Shown: positions 34,155 through 42,142 of the stretch, piece by piece
Layout: each line of letters opens with the position of its first letter
Numbering within the stretch: position 1 is the first letter of the stretch
Source of the DNA: a bacterium A37T11
Lineage (GTDB): Bacteria > Bacteroidota > Bacteroidia > Sphingobacteriales > Sphingobacteriaceae
Direction of reading: 5' to 3'
Assembly: GCA_900109895.1 (NCBI GenBank)
Contig: FOBR01000002.1
Location: 186,001 to 250,000, forward strand
DNA: 64,000 nt
Notes under the pieces: generated by a model
Told to the model about the DNA's origin: nothing
Databases searched by the model: none
What the model saw: only the letters and a program-made list of their open reading frames with translations
Program-made: the position numbers and the translations under genes

Positions 34155-35336
34155 ATGATTCCCTGGCGTTATCGAGTCAATACCTCATCTTTTACCCATT
34201 ATTGGACGGCTGGTGTTGGCGCAGAATTGCTAAAAAAACTTGACAGGCATCCCGATCTCGCCAGGGCCGATCTCTTCATCCCGTATTTATTTAAACAGGA
34301 CGATGCAGGCGACGCGGTGGTGCAGGCACTTCACCAACAGATGGGATTTGCCGCAGCGCAGCAAATGATTGAGGAATTTCTGCAAGGAAATGAGGTGCCA
34401 AAGGCTTATAGCACCACATTGAACACCTTCTTTGCTCCTATTAATTTCGAGCCGGCCTGGCTAAACCGTGAGCTGATGCAAAAAGGCGTGGAATTAAGCC
34501 AGCGCAGCGGCATATCAGGGTTGGTATCCCTGCGTGACTATTGCCTGATGGGAGGCTATGAATCAGCGGCCATTAACAAACCTCTTATCTATACCGGAGC
34601 CCTGAAAAAAGGAGCCGTAAAACGCCTGGCAGAAACCGTCGAGTTTTGGGTGGATATCACCGGAGATGGTGCTTTGGCCTATGGCGAGATTGGCTTTCGT
34701 GGCATCATCAAAACCCGGATGATCCATTCCTTTGCAAGGATCAATATTCTGAAATCAACCGATTGGGACAATCACAAATGGGGAATCCCTTTAAACTCCT
34801 GGGATATGCTGGCCACCAACCTCGGCTTTTCCCTCGTATACCTGGTCGGTCTCAGAAAGCTGGGTATCGTGCCATTGGCAGACGAGATCAGCGGCTTGTT
34901 CCATCTTTGGAAATACGTGGGTTATTTATTGGGTGTACCATTAGAACTGATTCCCGAAAACGAACAACAGGCCATCGAAGCGCTTTATTTCTGGACCATG
35001 ACCCAGGCTGATGGTGATGACGACTCCAAGGCCATGGCCCACGCCCTGCAGGAAGAATCGCTCCAGTCTCACTATCCTCCATCCAAATTTGGACGGAAGA
35101 TGATGCGGGAAATTCATCTGTATTACAACCATTACCTGCTGGGCAATTATTCCTGCGATCTGCTGAAGCTAGATACCACCTGGGTGGGAAAAGTGGCTCA
35201 CCTAAATATCTGGAAGAACCGGCTTGAAAACCGGCGTGTGAATGATGATGTACATCGGCAAAGACTCGTAAAAAAAGGAAGAAAGCTGCATGAAAGGATA
35301 AAACGGATCTATTTATTAGCACCGTACGGCCGGTAG
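34155..35336 (+). CDS. Oxygenase MpaB family protein (DUF2236)
   Basis: 393 residues. The stretches EFWVDITGDGALAYGEIGFRGIIKTRMIHSFAR (seen as GDGALAYGEIGFRG and TRMIHSFAR), NSWDMLATNLGFSLVYLVGLRKLG and FHLWKYVGYLLGVPLELIP identify DUF2236, the family that contains the rubber oxygenase Lcp and MpaB. These are haem proteins in characterised members; the conserved His of RMIHSFAR is a candidate ligand. There is no signal peptide. It stands alone: 51 bp follow the DUF1080 gene and a 250-bp non-coding stretch follows it. Substrate unknown. Confidence 0.85.
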   Translation: MIPWRYRVNTSSFTHYWTAGVGAELLKKLDRHPDLARADLFIPYLFKQDDAGDAVVQALHQQMGFAAAQQMIEEFLQGNEVPKAYSTTLNTFFAPINFEPAWLNRELMQKGVELSQRSGISGLVSLRDYCLMGGYESAAINKPLIYTGALKKGAVKRLAETVEFWVDITGDGALAYGEIGFRGIIKTRMIHSFARINILKSTDWDNHKWGIPLNSWDMLATNLGFSLVYLVGLRKLGIVPLADEISGLFHLWKYVGYLLGVPLELIPENEQQAIEALYFWTMTQADGDDDSKAMAHALQEESLQSHYPPSKFGRKMMREIHLYYNHYLLGNYSCDLLKLDTTWVGKVAHLNIWKNRLENRRVNDDVHRQRLVKKGRKLHERIKRIYLLAPYGR

Positions 35337-35409
35337 GTATCCGGTGCAGATAAATTGCTTAATAATTAAATTTAGAGTGAACTTTTTTCGTCTATTTGTA
35401 ATCATAAAA

Positions 35410-35515
35410 AGTACTTAACTCTTTTTTAAAAGCACTTAAGTGACTTTCCAAACTCACCAAAGCTAGTTTTTAAAGTCACTTTGGTCATTTTTTATTTCAC
35501 TTAAGTCATTTTGGG
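35410..35515. repeat. AT-rich inverted and direct repeats
   Basis: AAGTGACTTT (35438-35447) and AAAGTCACTT (35472-35481) form a perfect 10-bp inverted repeat with a 24-nt spacer; CACTTAAGT occurs at 35433-35441 and again near 35498, and related ACTTAA/GTCATTTT words recur. No coding sequence is present. Nature unknown. Confidence 0.55.
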
Positions 35516-35520
35516 CCAAA

Positions 35521-35556
35521 AAAAAGCAAAAAAGCCGAGCTTCCCGAAGGAAACCC
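35521..35556 (-). terminator. Terminator after the HU-like mini-gene
   Basis: On the minus strand GTTTCC-TTCG-GGAAGC is a UUCG-capped stem, followed by TCGGCTTTTTTGCTTTTTTTT. It is about 35 nt downstream of the stop of the small gene at 35590. Confidence 0.6.
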
Positions 35557-35589
35557 TGCTGTGATACCATGGTATGCTTAACTGGCTGA

Positions 35590-35748
35590 TCAGGCCACTT
35601 TCTCGAAAGTTAAATTTTCCTGAACGGTCTTGATCTGTTTGCCTGGGTTAAACAATAATCTGAAATGTAACAGTTTTGTGGGCGAAACCTCTTCCGCCAA
35701 TTCGCTTCCTTCGCTGTTGCTGTCCGGAACTTTGTACTTAATTGCCAT
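35590..35748 (-). CDS. Abridged HU-like (Bacteroidota HU-HIG) protein, 52 aa
   Basis: A 52-codon ORF starts MAIKYKVPDSNSEGSELAEE and ends with FRLLFNPGKQIK and LTFEKVA. The start matches the N-terminus (MAIKYKV) and the end matches the C-terminus (F-R-PGK-L-K ... FEKV/A) of the roughly 125-150 aa HU-type DNA-binding proteins of Bacteroidota, from memory of that family; the DNA-binding core in between is missing. It looks like an in-frame internal deletion. A promoter motif (35828-35835) and a terminator frame it, so it may still be expressed. It could also be an unrelated small protein. Confidence 0.5.
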   Translation of the reverse strand: MAIKYKVPDSNSEGSELAEEVSPTKLLHFRLLFNPGKQIKTVQENLTFEKVA

Positions 35749-36062
35749 AACTTTATAAATTAAAATAGTTAAACCATCTGCGAATCATTACCGGGCCCGG
35801 GCGGAACCCCGACCTGATTCAACGATACAAAGGTAGCGGCATCGAAGCCGGCATTTTGGTATATTCTGGTAAACTTGATGGCAAACGGAAACTTTTTTGT
35901 CCTATTTTTTACCAAACAGGTATTTTCGGTAGATACCATCCGCGCTTTTGGCTAGACTGCGGTAAATGCCAAGCAACTCGTTTTTGATTGCGTAGAGTTA
36001 CACGGAGCACAGACCTATCTGCGGGAAAATTTTTTCAATAAGGAGGCTCTTGGGTAGCTTAT
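35749..36062. other. Non-coding stretch between HU-like mini-gene and aldo/keto reductase
   Basis: It holds the promoter of the mini-gene and otherwise no supported gene. A minus-strand frame at 35902-35997 reads like protein (LLGIYRSLAKSADGIYRKY) but has no start codon, with a stop directly upstream; it may be a gene remnant. Confidence 0.4.
35828..35835 (-). promoter_or_regulatory. -7 promoter element of the HU-like mini-gene
   Basis: The minus strand reads TACCTTTG, 79 nt before the ATG at 35748. No clear -33 element. Confidence 0.45.
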
Positions 36063-36908
36063 TTAAGACAACGCTTCAAATTCAGCATCCGTCAATTCAA
36101 TCGATGCCGCACCCAGATTCTCCTGCAAATGTTTAATAGATTTGGTGCCCGGAATCAGCAAAATATTACTAGCCCGCTTTAGCAACCACGCCAGTGCAAT
36201 CTGTGCGGTGGTGGCTTGATGTTCCTTTGCAATTTTATCGATCTTATCCGCAAGTTTATGTGGCCCAGAGGCCAGGGGGAACCACGGAATAAAAGCCAGA
36301 CCATTTTTCGTAGTGTAGTCCAGTACGTCTTCCCACTGCCGGTTTCCCAGGTTATATAAATTTTGAACAGATACAATGGGCAGGATATCCGATACTTCTT
36401 TAATTTGCTTTACACTGACTTCTGAAAGTCCCACATATTTGATCTTCCCTTCTTTTACAGCTTTAATGACCGGCTTAAACGTTTGCTTAACAGGGATATT
36501 TGGATCAATACGGTGCAATTGCCAGAGATCTATTTGGTTTACACCCAGACGTTCCAAACTTCCATCTATATTGGACTGAATATAGTCAGGATTTCCGTTT
36601 GGCACCCAAACATTAGGCCCAGGCCGGTTAAAACCACCTTTTGTAGCGATGAAAAGCCCTTTTTTATACGGGTGCAGCGCATCATGGATCAGGCTTTCGT
36701 TAAATTTAGGACCGTAAGCCTCTGCTGTGTCAATAAAGTTAACACCCGCTTCTACCGCGGCACGCAGCACGGCAATTGCATTTTCCCGATCCTCTACTTC
36801 GCCAAAAACACCAAACCCAGCCAATTGCATAGAGCCATATCCTAGCCGGTTTACAGTAATGTCTTTCCCAAAGGTATAGGTTGATGCTATTTCAGATACA
36901 GTTCCCAT
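36063..36908 (-). CDS. Aldo/keto reductase
   Basis: 281 residues, NADPH-dependent reductase of carbonyl compounds. The catalytic tetrad is visible: Asp60 and Tyr65 in FIDTAEAYGP, Lys90 in FIATKGG and His132 in LWQLHRID. The NADP-binding end AWLLKRASNILLIPGTKSIKHLQEN is typical. It resembles the YajO/Tas-type oxidoreductases that lack a known substrate. It is divergent from the AraC-MGMT gene, with nothing else between them. Confidence 0.92.
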   Translation of the reverse strand: MGTVSEIASTYTFGKDITVNRLGYGSMQLAGFGVFGEVEDRENAIAVLRAAVEAGVNFIDTAEAYGPKFNESLIHDALHPYKKGLFIATKGGFNRPGPNVWVPNGNPDYIQSNIDGSLERLGVNQIDLWQLHRIDPNIPVKQTFKPVIKAVKEGKIKYVGLSEVSVKQIKEVSDILPIVSVQNLYNLGNRQWEDVLDYTTKNGLAFIPWFPLASGPHKLADKIDKIAKEHQATTAQIALAWLLKRASNILLIPGTKSIKHLQENLGAASIELTDAEFEALS

Positions 36909-37037
36909 ATGATTTTTTATATTTGTTGCATGTTGTAAAGTTCAAAGTTCGTATATTCCGCATGAACAATTGTCACCTCTTTCCCATTAAACACGAAATT
37001 TCGCAAGATTCGGGTTTTAGCCTTGGGGAGACGCCCT

Positions 37038-37045
37038 TAATTTTG
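37038..37045 (+). promoter_or_regulatory. -7 promoter element of the AraC-MGMT gene
   Basis: TAATTTTG matches TAnnTTTG with a TTTT at 37015-37018, 19 bp upstream. It lies 21 nt before the ATG at 37067 and excludes the upstream in-frame start at 36881. Confidence 0.5.
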
Positions 37046-37066
37046 CCGTATCAAAAAGAAAAAACA

Positions 37067-37912
37067 ATGACTACGCAAGACCAGATTAATTTCGATCGCA
37101 TTGCCCAGGCAATTGGCTTCATCCAATCCAATTTTAAGCTGCAGCCCCAACTGGAAGAAGTAGCAGAGAAAGTACACATGAGTCCGTTCCACTTTCAGCG
37201 GATGTTTACCGAATGGGCTGGGGTGAGTCCTAAAAAATTCTTGCAATATATCAGTGTGCAGTATGCCAAGCAGGTATTAAAAGACCAGCAAGCTACCCTG
37301 TTTGATGCAGCTTTTTATACAGGGTTATCGGGTACAGGCAGGCTACACGATCTTTTTGTTCAAATTGAAGGAATGACGCCCGGCGAATATAAGCATGGCG
37401 GTCAGGACCTTCAAATCAACTATAGTTATTTTGAAAGCCCTTTTGGGCCTTTACTGGTCGCCTCGACAGCCAAGGGTATCTGTTATATTGCCTTCGCAGA
37501 TGATCTGGAAGTTGCCTACGCTGCGTTGGCGCACCATTTTCCAAGGGCCCGGTTCACACAAATGGCCGACCTTCTGCAGCAAAATGCCATGAAGATATTT
37601 ACGGATGATTGGGAGTCGCTGTCGAAGGTCAAATTGCACCTAAAAGGAACCGAATTTCAGCTAAAAGTCTGGGAAGCCTTGCTAAAAGTACCCAAGGGGG
37701 GCTTGTCTACCTATGGCACGATTGCCGCAAGTATCCAACAGCCCAGTGCCTCCAGAGCAGTAGGAACAGCCATCGGAAGCAATCCGGTTGCCTACCTGAT
37801 CCCTTGCCACCGTGTCATCCAATCGACAGGGGTGATAGGGGGGTATATGTGGGGTACACCCCGAAAATCAGCCATCATCGGATGGGAAGCGGCGCAAGTT
37901 AATGCCATTTGA
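37067..37912 (+). CDS. AraC-type regulator fused to O6-methylguanine-DNA methyltransferase (Ada-like)
   Basis: About 281 residues. The N-terminal half (about 5-100) is an AraC helix-turn-helix pair (LEEVAEKVHMSPFHFQRMF, and PGEYK at its end). The C-terminal half is a suicide DNA methyltransferase with the alkyl-acceptor Cys247 in IPCHRVIQSTG and the loop GGYMWG. The Ada N-terminal zinc domain that senses methylphosphotriesters is absent, so this is the AdaB-with-AraC arrangement common in Bacteroidota. It repairs O6-alkylguanine and may regulate transcription. A start at 36881 would overlap the divergent reductase and precede the promoter. Confidence 0.9.
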   Translation: MTTQDQINFDRIAQAIGFIQSNFKLQPQLEEVAEKVHMSPFHFQRMFTEWAGVSPKKFLQYISVQYAKQVLKDQQATLFDAAFYTGLSGTGRLHDLFVQIEGMTPGEYKHGGQDLQINYSYFESPFGPLLVASTAKGICYIAFADDLEVAYAALAHHFPRARFTQMADLLQQNAMKIFTDDWESLSKVKLHLKGTEFQLKVWEALLKVPKGGLSTYGTIAASIQQPSASRAVGTAIGSNPVAYLIPCHRVIQSTGVIGGYMWGTPRKSAIIGWEAAQVNAI

Positions 37913-37989
37913 TTTTACCTATTAGATCCGTTTTTGTCATGTGGGTGTATATTTCAAGGTTTAATAGGTCAGCATGCTGCAAACCTGTT

Positions 37990-37997
37990 TATATTTG
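37990..37997 (+). promoter_or_regulatory. -7 promoter element of the nitroreductase-DsbA pair
   Basis: TATATTTG matches TAnnTTTG, 39 nt before the ATG at 38037; this argues against the in-frame ATG at 37974. Confidence 0.45.
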
Positions 37998-38036
37998 TTT
38001 GAACATTTATTCTTTTTTCAGCTATTATCAGATTAT

Positions 38037-38669
38037 ATGCAACTTTTAGAATCCCTGAAATGGCGTTATGCCACCAAGAAAATGAACGGCCAGCGCGTTC
38101 CGCAAGAAAAAATAGATTACATACTGGAAGCCGCGTATTTAGCGCCTACTTCTTCGGGCACACAACCCTACCGTGTGATTGTGGTGACTAACCGCGAGCT
38201 ATTGGAAAAAATCAAGGTAGTCGCCAATAATCAGCCTCAAATTACCGATTGCTCGCATCTGTTGATCTTTGCTGCCTGGGATAATTATACCGCAGAGCGG
38301 ATCAGCCATATCTTTCAAATCACTGAACAGGAACGTGGTGTACCTACTGGCACGATGGAAAATTACAAGAATATGCTGATCGGTGCATATACCAGCCGTT
38401 CTGCCGAAGAAAATTTTGCCCATACCGCCCGCCAGGCATATATTGGTTTTGGGCTGGCGATTGCTGCAGCAGCAGAGCAACAAGTGGACGCTACACCCAT
38501 GGAAGGTTTTGATAATGCTGCGCTTGACCAACTATTGGGCCTTCCCGAAAAAGGCTTGAAAAGCGTAACGTTATTACCAATTGGGTACCGGGATGCCGAA
38601 AACGATTGGCTGGTAAATCTGAAAAAGGTGCGCACACCCAAAGAAGAATTTTTTATTCATTACGACTAA
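38037..38669 (+). CDS. Nitroreductase family NAD(P)H oxidoreductase
   Basis: About 210 residues. The opening LLESLKWRYATKKMNGQRV, the FMN-contacting APTSSGTQPYRVIVV and the C-terminal ATPMEGFDNAALDQLLGL and LLPIGYRD identify an NfsB-type flavin reductase, a homodimer reducing nitro or quinone compounds. The DsbA-type gene begins one base after its stop, so the two are co-transcribed. The ATG at 38037 gives the family's normal length. Confidence 0.9.
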   Translation: MQLLESLKWRYATKKMNGQRVPQEKIDYILEAAYLAPTSSGTQPYRVIVVTNRELLEKIKVVANNQPQITDCSHLLIFAAWDNYTAERISHIFQITEQERGVPTGTMENYKNMLIGAYTSRSAEENFAHTARQAYIGFGLAIAAAAEQQVDATPMEGFDNAALDQLLGLPEKGLKSVTLLPIGYRDAENDWLVNLKKVRTPKEEFFIHYD

Positions 38670-38670
38670 C

Positions 38671-39381
38671 ATGAAAGTAGAGGTTTGGTCAGACATCATG
38701 TGTCCATTTTGTTATATTGGTAAACGCCATTATGAGGCAGCTCTTGGACAGTTTGGTGAAGCAGACAATGTGGAGCTGGAATGGAAAAGTTTTCAGTTAG
38801 ACCCTTGTATTCCTGCAGAAGGCCAGCAACTAACGGTCTATCAGTACATGGCTGAACGAAAAGGCTTCAGTGTAGACCAAGCAAAAGAGATGGTCGGAAA
38901 TGTGGCCAGCATGGCGTTGCAGGCAGGCTTGGTACTGGATTTTGACCATGCCATTGTAGCCAATTCCTTTGATGCACATCGGCTTATCCACCTGGCCAAG
39001 ACCCACAATTTGGGAAATGTGGTCAAGGAAAAATTGTTTCGGGCGCACTTCAATGAGGGAAAAGACATTGCAGATGCTACCGTCCTTCAGCAAATTGGCA
39101 TGGAGGCAGGCCTTGGGGCCGCTTACGTTGAGGCAATGCTTGGTAGCGATCAATATGCGCACGAGGTAGCGCAAGATATCGAACAAGCGCGGAAAATTGG
39201 TGTACGCGGTGTACCTTTTTTTGTGTTTAATGACAAGTATGCCATATCCGGCGCACAGCCGGTTGAAAATTTCCGCCAAACGCTGGAAAAATCGTTTGCT
39301 GAGTGGCGTGCCGAGCACCCCGAGCGTAAGCTGGATGTCTCTGAAGGACCTTCGTGCAGCGCCGATGGCGTCTGCGATTAA
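38671..39381 (+). CDS. DsbA family oxidoreductase (FrnE-like)
   Basis: 236 residues with a thioredoxin-fold active site CPFC at 11-14 (SDIMCPFCYIGKRHYE), an inserted helical domain, and the cis-Pro region VRGVPFFVFNDKYAISGAQP. There is no signal peptide, so it is a cytosolic FrnE/DsbA relative, probably a thiol-disulfide isomerase in stress defence. A C-terminal CSADGVCD adds two more cysteines. It follows the nitroreductase gene by one base and converges on rimK with an 11-bp gap. Confidence 0.9.
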   Translation: MKVEVWSDIMCPFCYIGKRHYEAALGQFGEADNVELEWKSFQLDPCIPAEGQQLTVYQYMAERKGFSVDQAKEMVGNVASMALQAGLVLDFDHAIVANSFDAHRLIHLAKTHNLGNVVKEKLFRAHFNEGKDIADATVLQQIGMEAGLGAAYVEAMLGSDQYAHEVAQDIEQARKIGVRGVPFFVFNDKYAISGAQPVENFRQTLEKSFAEWRAEHPERKLDVSEGPSCSADGVCD

Positions 39382-39392
39382 TTTTGAAGTTC

Positions 39393-40322
39393 CTACAATT
39401 TCTCCCCGGCCTTTGTCTTTTTCCGTTCTTTTTTGTTTTGCTGTTTCAGGAAGAACTGCTTTTCCAGAAACTCAATCACTTTTCCAGCAATATCTTTATT
39501 AGTAGCGCGTTCAATGCCTTCCAGCCCTGGGGACGAATTGACCTCCAGCACCAGAGGGCCGCGTTCAGAGGGTAAAATATCCACGCCGCAAACTGTAAGT
39601 CCCAATTCTGCTGCGGCACGAATAGCGGTTTCTTTTTCTTCTTTACTCAAGCGGATAACCGTGGCGGTACCTCCGCGGTGAATGTTTGAGCGGAATTCGC
39701 CTTCTTTGGCTGTTCGTTTCATGGCACCCACTACCTTTCCATCCACCACAAAGGCGCGGATATCTGTGCCGCGGGCTTCTTTGATGTATTCTTGGATCAG
39801 GATATTATTGCCGAGCCCATAGAATGCTTCGATTACCGATGAGGCTGCTTTTTTGGTCTCAGCTAATACGACGCCAATGCCCTGTGTGCCTTCCAGTAAT
39901 TTAATGACTAAAGGCGCGCCGCCTACCATACGGATCAGGTCGTCTACATCCCGCGTGTGCTTTGCAAACCCAGTTGTTGGTAAACCGATGCCGGCGCCTG
40001 ACAGGATTTGCAGGCAACGAAGTTTGTCGCGAGAACGGGTAATGGCCTGGCTGGGATTGGCTGATACAACACCCATCACCTCAAACTGCCTAACAATGGC
40101 GGATCCATAAAAGGTGATTGAGGCACCGATACGGGGGATGATGGCATCAATGTCAGATATGTCCTGGCCTTTATAATGAATACTGGGTAGACCCTGCTGG
40201 ATGCCCACATAACATTGCCGATGATCAATGATAACACACTCATGCCCACGTAAATGAGCAGCATCAACAAAACGTTTGGTTGAATATAAATTCCTATTGG
40301 TGGATAAGACAGCTATCTTCAC
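39393..40322 (-). CDS. rimK: Alpha-L-glutamate ligase RimK
   Basis: 309 residues, an ATP-grasp ligase. Visible are the N-terminal domain opening [17 protein letters not shown], the ATP-binding [19 protein letters not shown], and the metal-binding [14 protein letters not shown]. RimK adds glutamates to the C-terminus of ribosomal protein S6 in E. coli. The C-terminus here is lysine-rich ([13 protein letters not shown]), beyond the usual end. An aspartic-type protease of the RimB family is encoded 77 bp upstream, a known pairing. Confidence 0.92.
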   Translation of the reverse strand: MKIAVLSTNRNLYSTKRFVDAAHLRGHECVIIDHRQCYVGIQQGLPSIHYKGQDISDIDAIIPRIGASITFYGSAIVRQFEVMGVVSANPSQAITRSRDKLRCLQILSGAGIGLPTTGFAKHTRDVDDLIRMVGGAPLVIKLLEGTQGIGVVLAETKKAASSVIEAFYGLGNNILIQEYIKEARGTDIRAFVVDGKVVGAMKRTAKEGEFRSNIHRGGTATVIRLSKEEKETAIRAAAELGLTVCGVDILPSERGPLVLEVNSSPGLEGIERATNKDIAGKVIEFLEKQFFLKQQNKKERKKTKAGEKL

Positions 40323-40399
40323 AAAAATTAATTAAAATAAGTGATCCTTGTTTTTTGCAGCAACAGCAATGAAGACTCTTTTGTTTACTTAGGTGGTGT

Positions 40400-40840
40400 T
40401 TAGTTGGTTTTAGCAGTTTTCTGCTTTTTTGATACATTGCTTTTTGACACATCAACCAGAAATTTGCGCCGTATAAAACTCCTGCCGAGCAACACGGGAA
40501 ATTCCATGCCCGCACGGTCACGTAGTGAAAGTTCAATATCGAACGTTTGATTGAAAAGCACGATCTTCGTTTTTATTATATAGCGATTCTCCTCTTGGCC
40601 GAATGAATTTCTGATCTTCCTTTCGCTATAAAAAGGTAAAATATAAACCTTATCCGAACAGCCGAACCGATCGTCCAAAGGTACGAATCTTACAAATTGT
40701 TTTCTGCCTTTTTTTATTAATTCTACTTGGCGGCAATGCAATACGGAAGTCTTTGCGCCTGTATCAATTTTGGCCGGAATATCCATTAAAACAAATTCTG
40801 GCAAGTCGATGTGATCTTTCCATCCTATAAGTTGCGTCAT
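40400..40840 (-). CDS. rimB: RimB-type retropepsin-like protease (ATP-dependent zinc protease family)
   Basis: About 146 residues from the ATG at 40840, which starts 16 bp after purM; an in-frame ATG at 40930 lies inside purM and is rejected. The active-site motif is AKIDTGAKTSVLHC, with the catalytic Asp in DTGA, and FPVLLGRSFI near the C-terminus, as in retroviral-type aspartic proteases. Although the family is labelled 'zinc protease', characterised RimB removes glutamates added by RimK. It is next to rimK, supporting that role. Confidence 0.82.
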   Translation of the reverse strand: MTQLIGWKDHIDLPEFVLMDIPAKIDTGAKTSVLHCRQVELIKKGRKQFVRFVPLDDRFGCSDKVYILPFYSERKIRNSFGQEENRYIIKTKIVLFNQTFDIELSLRDRAGMEFPVLLGRSFIRRKFLVDVSKSNVSKKQKTAKTN

Positions 40841-40856
40841 ATACGGTTCACTAATT

Positions 40857-42035
40857 TTAAAAATAATTAAATGTACCGTGATCTGAAGAAACCGTGACTT
40901 GTTTTTTCTCAGCAGATTCAACGCGGCCAATGACTTGTGCGGCTACCCCAAAACTTTGGGATATCGAAATCATCTCCGCTGCGATGGCTTCGGGTACATA
41001 AAGCTCCATACGGTGCCCCATGTTAAATACTTTGTACATTTCCTGCCAGTCGGTCCCTGACTCTTCCTGTATGAGCCTGAACAGGGGTGGGGTAGGGAAT
41101 AGATGATCTTTGATCACATGCAAGCCCTCTATAAAATGCAGTACTTTTGTCTGTGCGCCGCCGCTGCAATGCACCATGCCATGAATTTGGGGGCGGAATG
41201 TATCCAGTACCTCCTTAATAATAGGGGCATACGTACGGGTAGGTGACAAAACTAATTTTCCGGCGGTAACTTTCTGGTTATTACCAATATCAATGAGTTC
41301 GGTTAAACGTTTGCTTCCAGAAAAAACCAGATCGTAAGGAACGGCCGGATCATAACTTTCCGGAAACTTTTTGGCAAGATCTTTACTAAACACATCGTGC
41401 CGGGCAGAAGTCAGCCCGTTTGAACCCATGCCGCCATTATAAGAACGTTCATAAGTGGCTTTTCCTGAAGAGGCAAGCCCCACGATCACATCGCCGGCCT
41501 GTATACGATGGTTGCTGATGACATCCTCCCGTTTCATGCGACAGGTCACGGTACTGTCAACGATAAGGGTGCGCACCAAGTCGCCCACATCGGCTGTTTC
41601 ACCGCCGGTGGAATAGATACCAATACCCAGGTCCCGAAGTTCTGAAAGGATTTCTTCGGTGCCGTTGATCAGTTCGGCAATAACCTCGCCCGGTATCAGA
41701 TTTTTGTTGCGGCCAATGGTTGAAGAAAGCAGGATATTGTTAAAGGCCCCTACACACAGCAAGTCGTCCAGGTTCATGATAATGGCATCCTGGGCAATGT
41801 CGCGCCAAACGGAAAGATCGCCGGTTTCTTTCCAATACATATAGGCCAAGGATGATTTGGTGCCTGCCCCGTCGGCGTGCATAATATTACACCAGGCAGC
41901 GTCTCCTCCTAAAATGTCTGGAATGATCTTGCAAAAAGCTTTTGGATATAAGCCCTTGTCGATATGTTTTATGGCGTTGTGCACATCTTCCTTACCGGCC
42001 GATACGCCACGCTGGTTATATTTTAAATCAGCCAT
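40857..42035 (-). CDS. purM: Phosphoribosylformylglycinamidine cyclo-ligase (AIR synthetase)
   Basis: About 392 residues from the ATG at 42035 (a start three codons earlier precedes the promoter). It forms AIR from FGAM with ATP in purine synthesis. Family stretches are KYNQRGVSAGKED, ADGAGTKSSLAYMYW, YSTGGETADVGDLVRT, VGLASSGKATYERS and FNMGHRMELYV. The length is above that of E. coli PurM (345) and fits the Bacteroidota form. A -7 motif ends 6 nt upstream of the ATG, so the mRNA may be leaderless. rimB and rimK follow and may be co-transcribed. Confidence 0.93.
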   Translation of the reverse strand: MADLKYNQRGVSAGKEDVHNAIKHIDKGLYPKAFCKIIPDILGGDAAWCNIMHADGAGTKSSLAYMYWKETGDLSVWRDIAQDAIIMNLDDLLCVGAFNNILLSSTIGRNKNLIPGEVIAELINGTEEILSELRDLGIGIYSTGGETADVGDLVRTLIVDSTVTCRMKREDVISNHRIQAGDVIVGLASSGKATYERSYNGGMGSNGLTSARHDVFSKDLAKKFPESYDPAVPYDLVFSGSKRLTELIDIGNNQKVTAGKLVLSPTRTYAPIIKEVLDTFRPQIHGMVHCSGGAQTKVLHFIEGLHVIKDHLFPTPPLFRLIQEESGTDWQEMYKVFNMGHRMELYVPEAIAAEMISISQSFGVAAQVIGRVESAEKKQVTVSSDHGTFNYF

Positions 42036-42041
42036 CGCCTG

Positions 42042-42049
42042 CAAAAGTA
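42042..42049 (-). promoter_or_regulatory. -7 promoter element of purM
   Basis: The minus strand reads TACTTTTG, matching TAnnTTTG, with CAGGCG between it and the ATG at 42035. Confidence 0.5.
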
Positions 42050-42080
42050 AGGATAAGATTTCAAAATTATGCCTCCATGG

Positions 42081-42112
42081 GTTGTGTATACGGGTATATT
42101 ATTATACATTTG
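42081..42112 (+). promoter_or_regulatory. Promoter of the methyltransferase gene
   Basis: GTTG (42081-42084), 20 bp, then TACATTTG (42105-42112); the ATG is 30 nt further downstream. Confidence 0.5.
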
Positions 42113-42142
42113 AATGGATAGACGATTACAGACGATGTACGC

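Noticed and set aside
35902-35997. Protein-like minus-strand frame (LLGIYRSLAKSADGIYRKY)
   Set aside because: No start codon, a stop directly upstream, only about 31 codons and no recognised family; at most a remnant.
36881-37066. Upstream extension of the AraC-MGMT gene
   Set aside because: It overlaps the divergent reductase start, precedes a good promoter motif and adds no recognisable domain.
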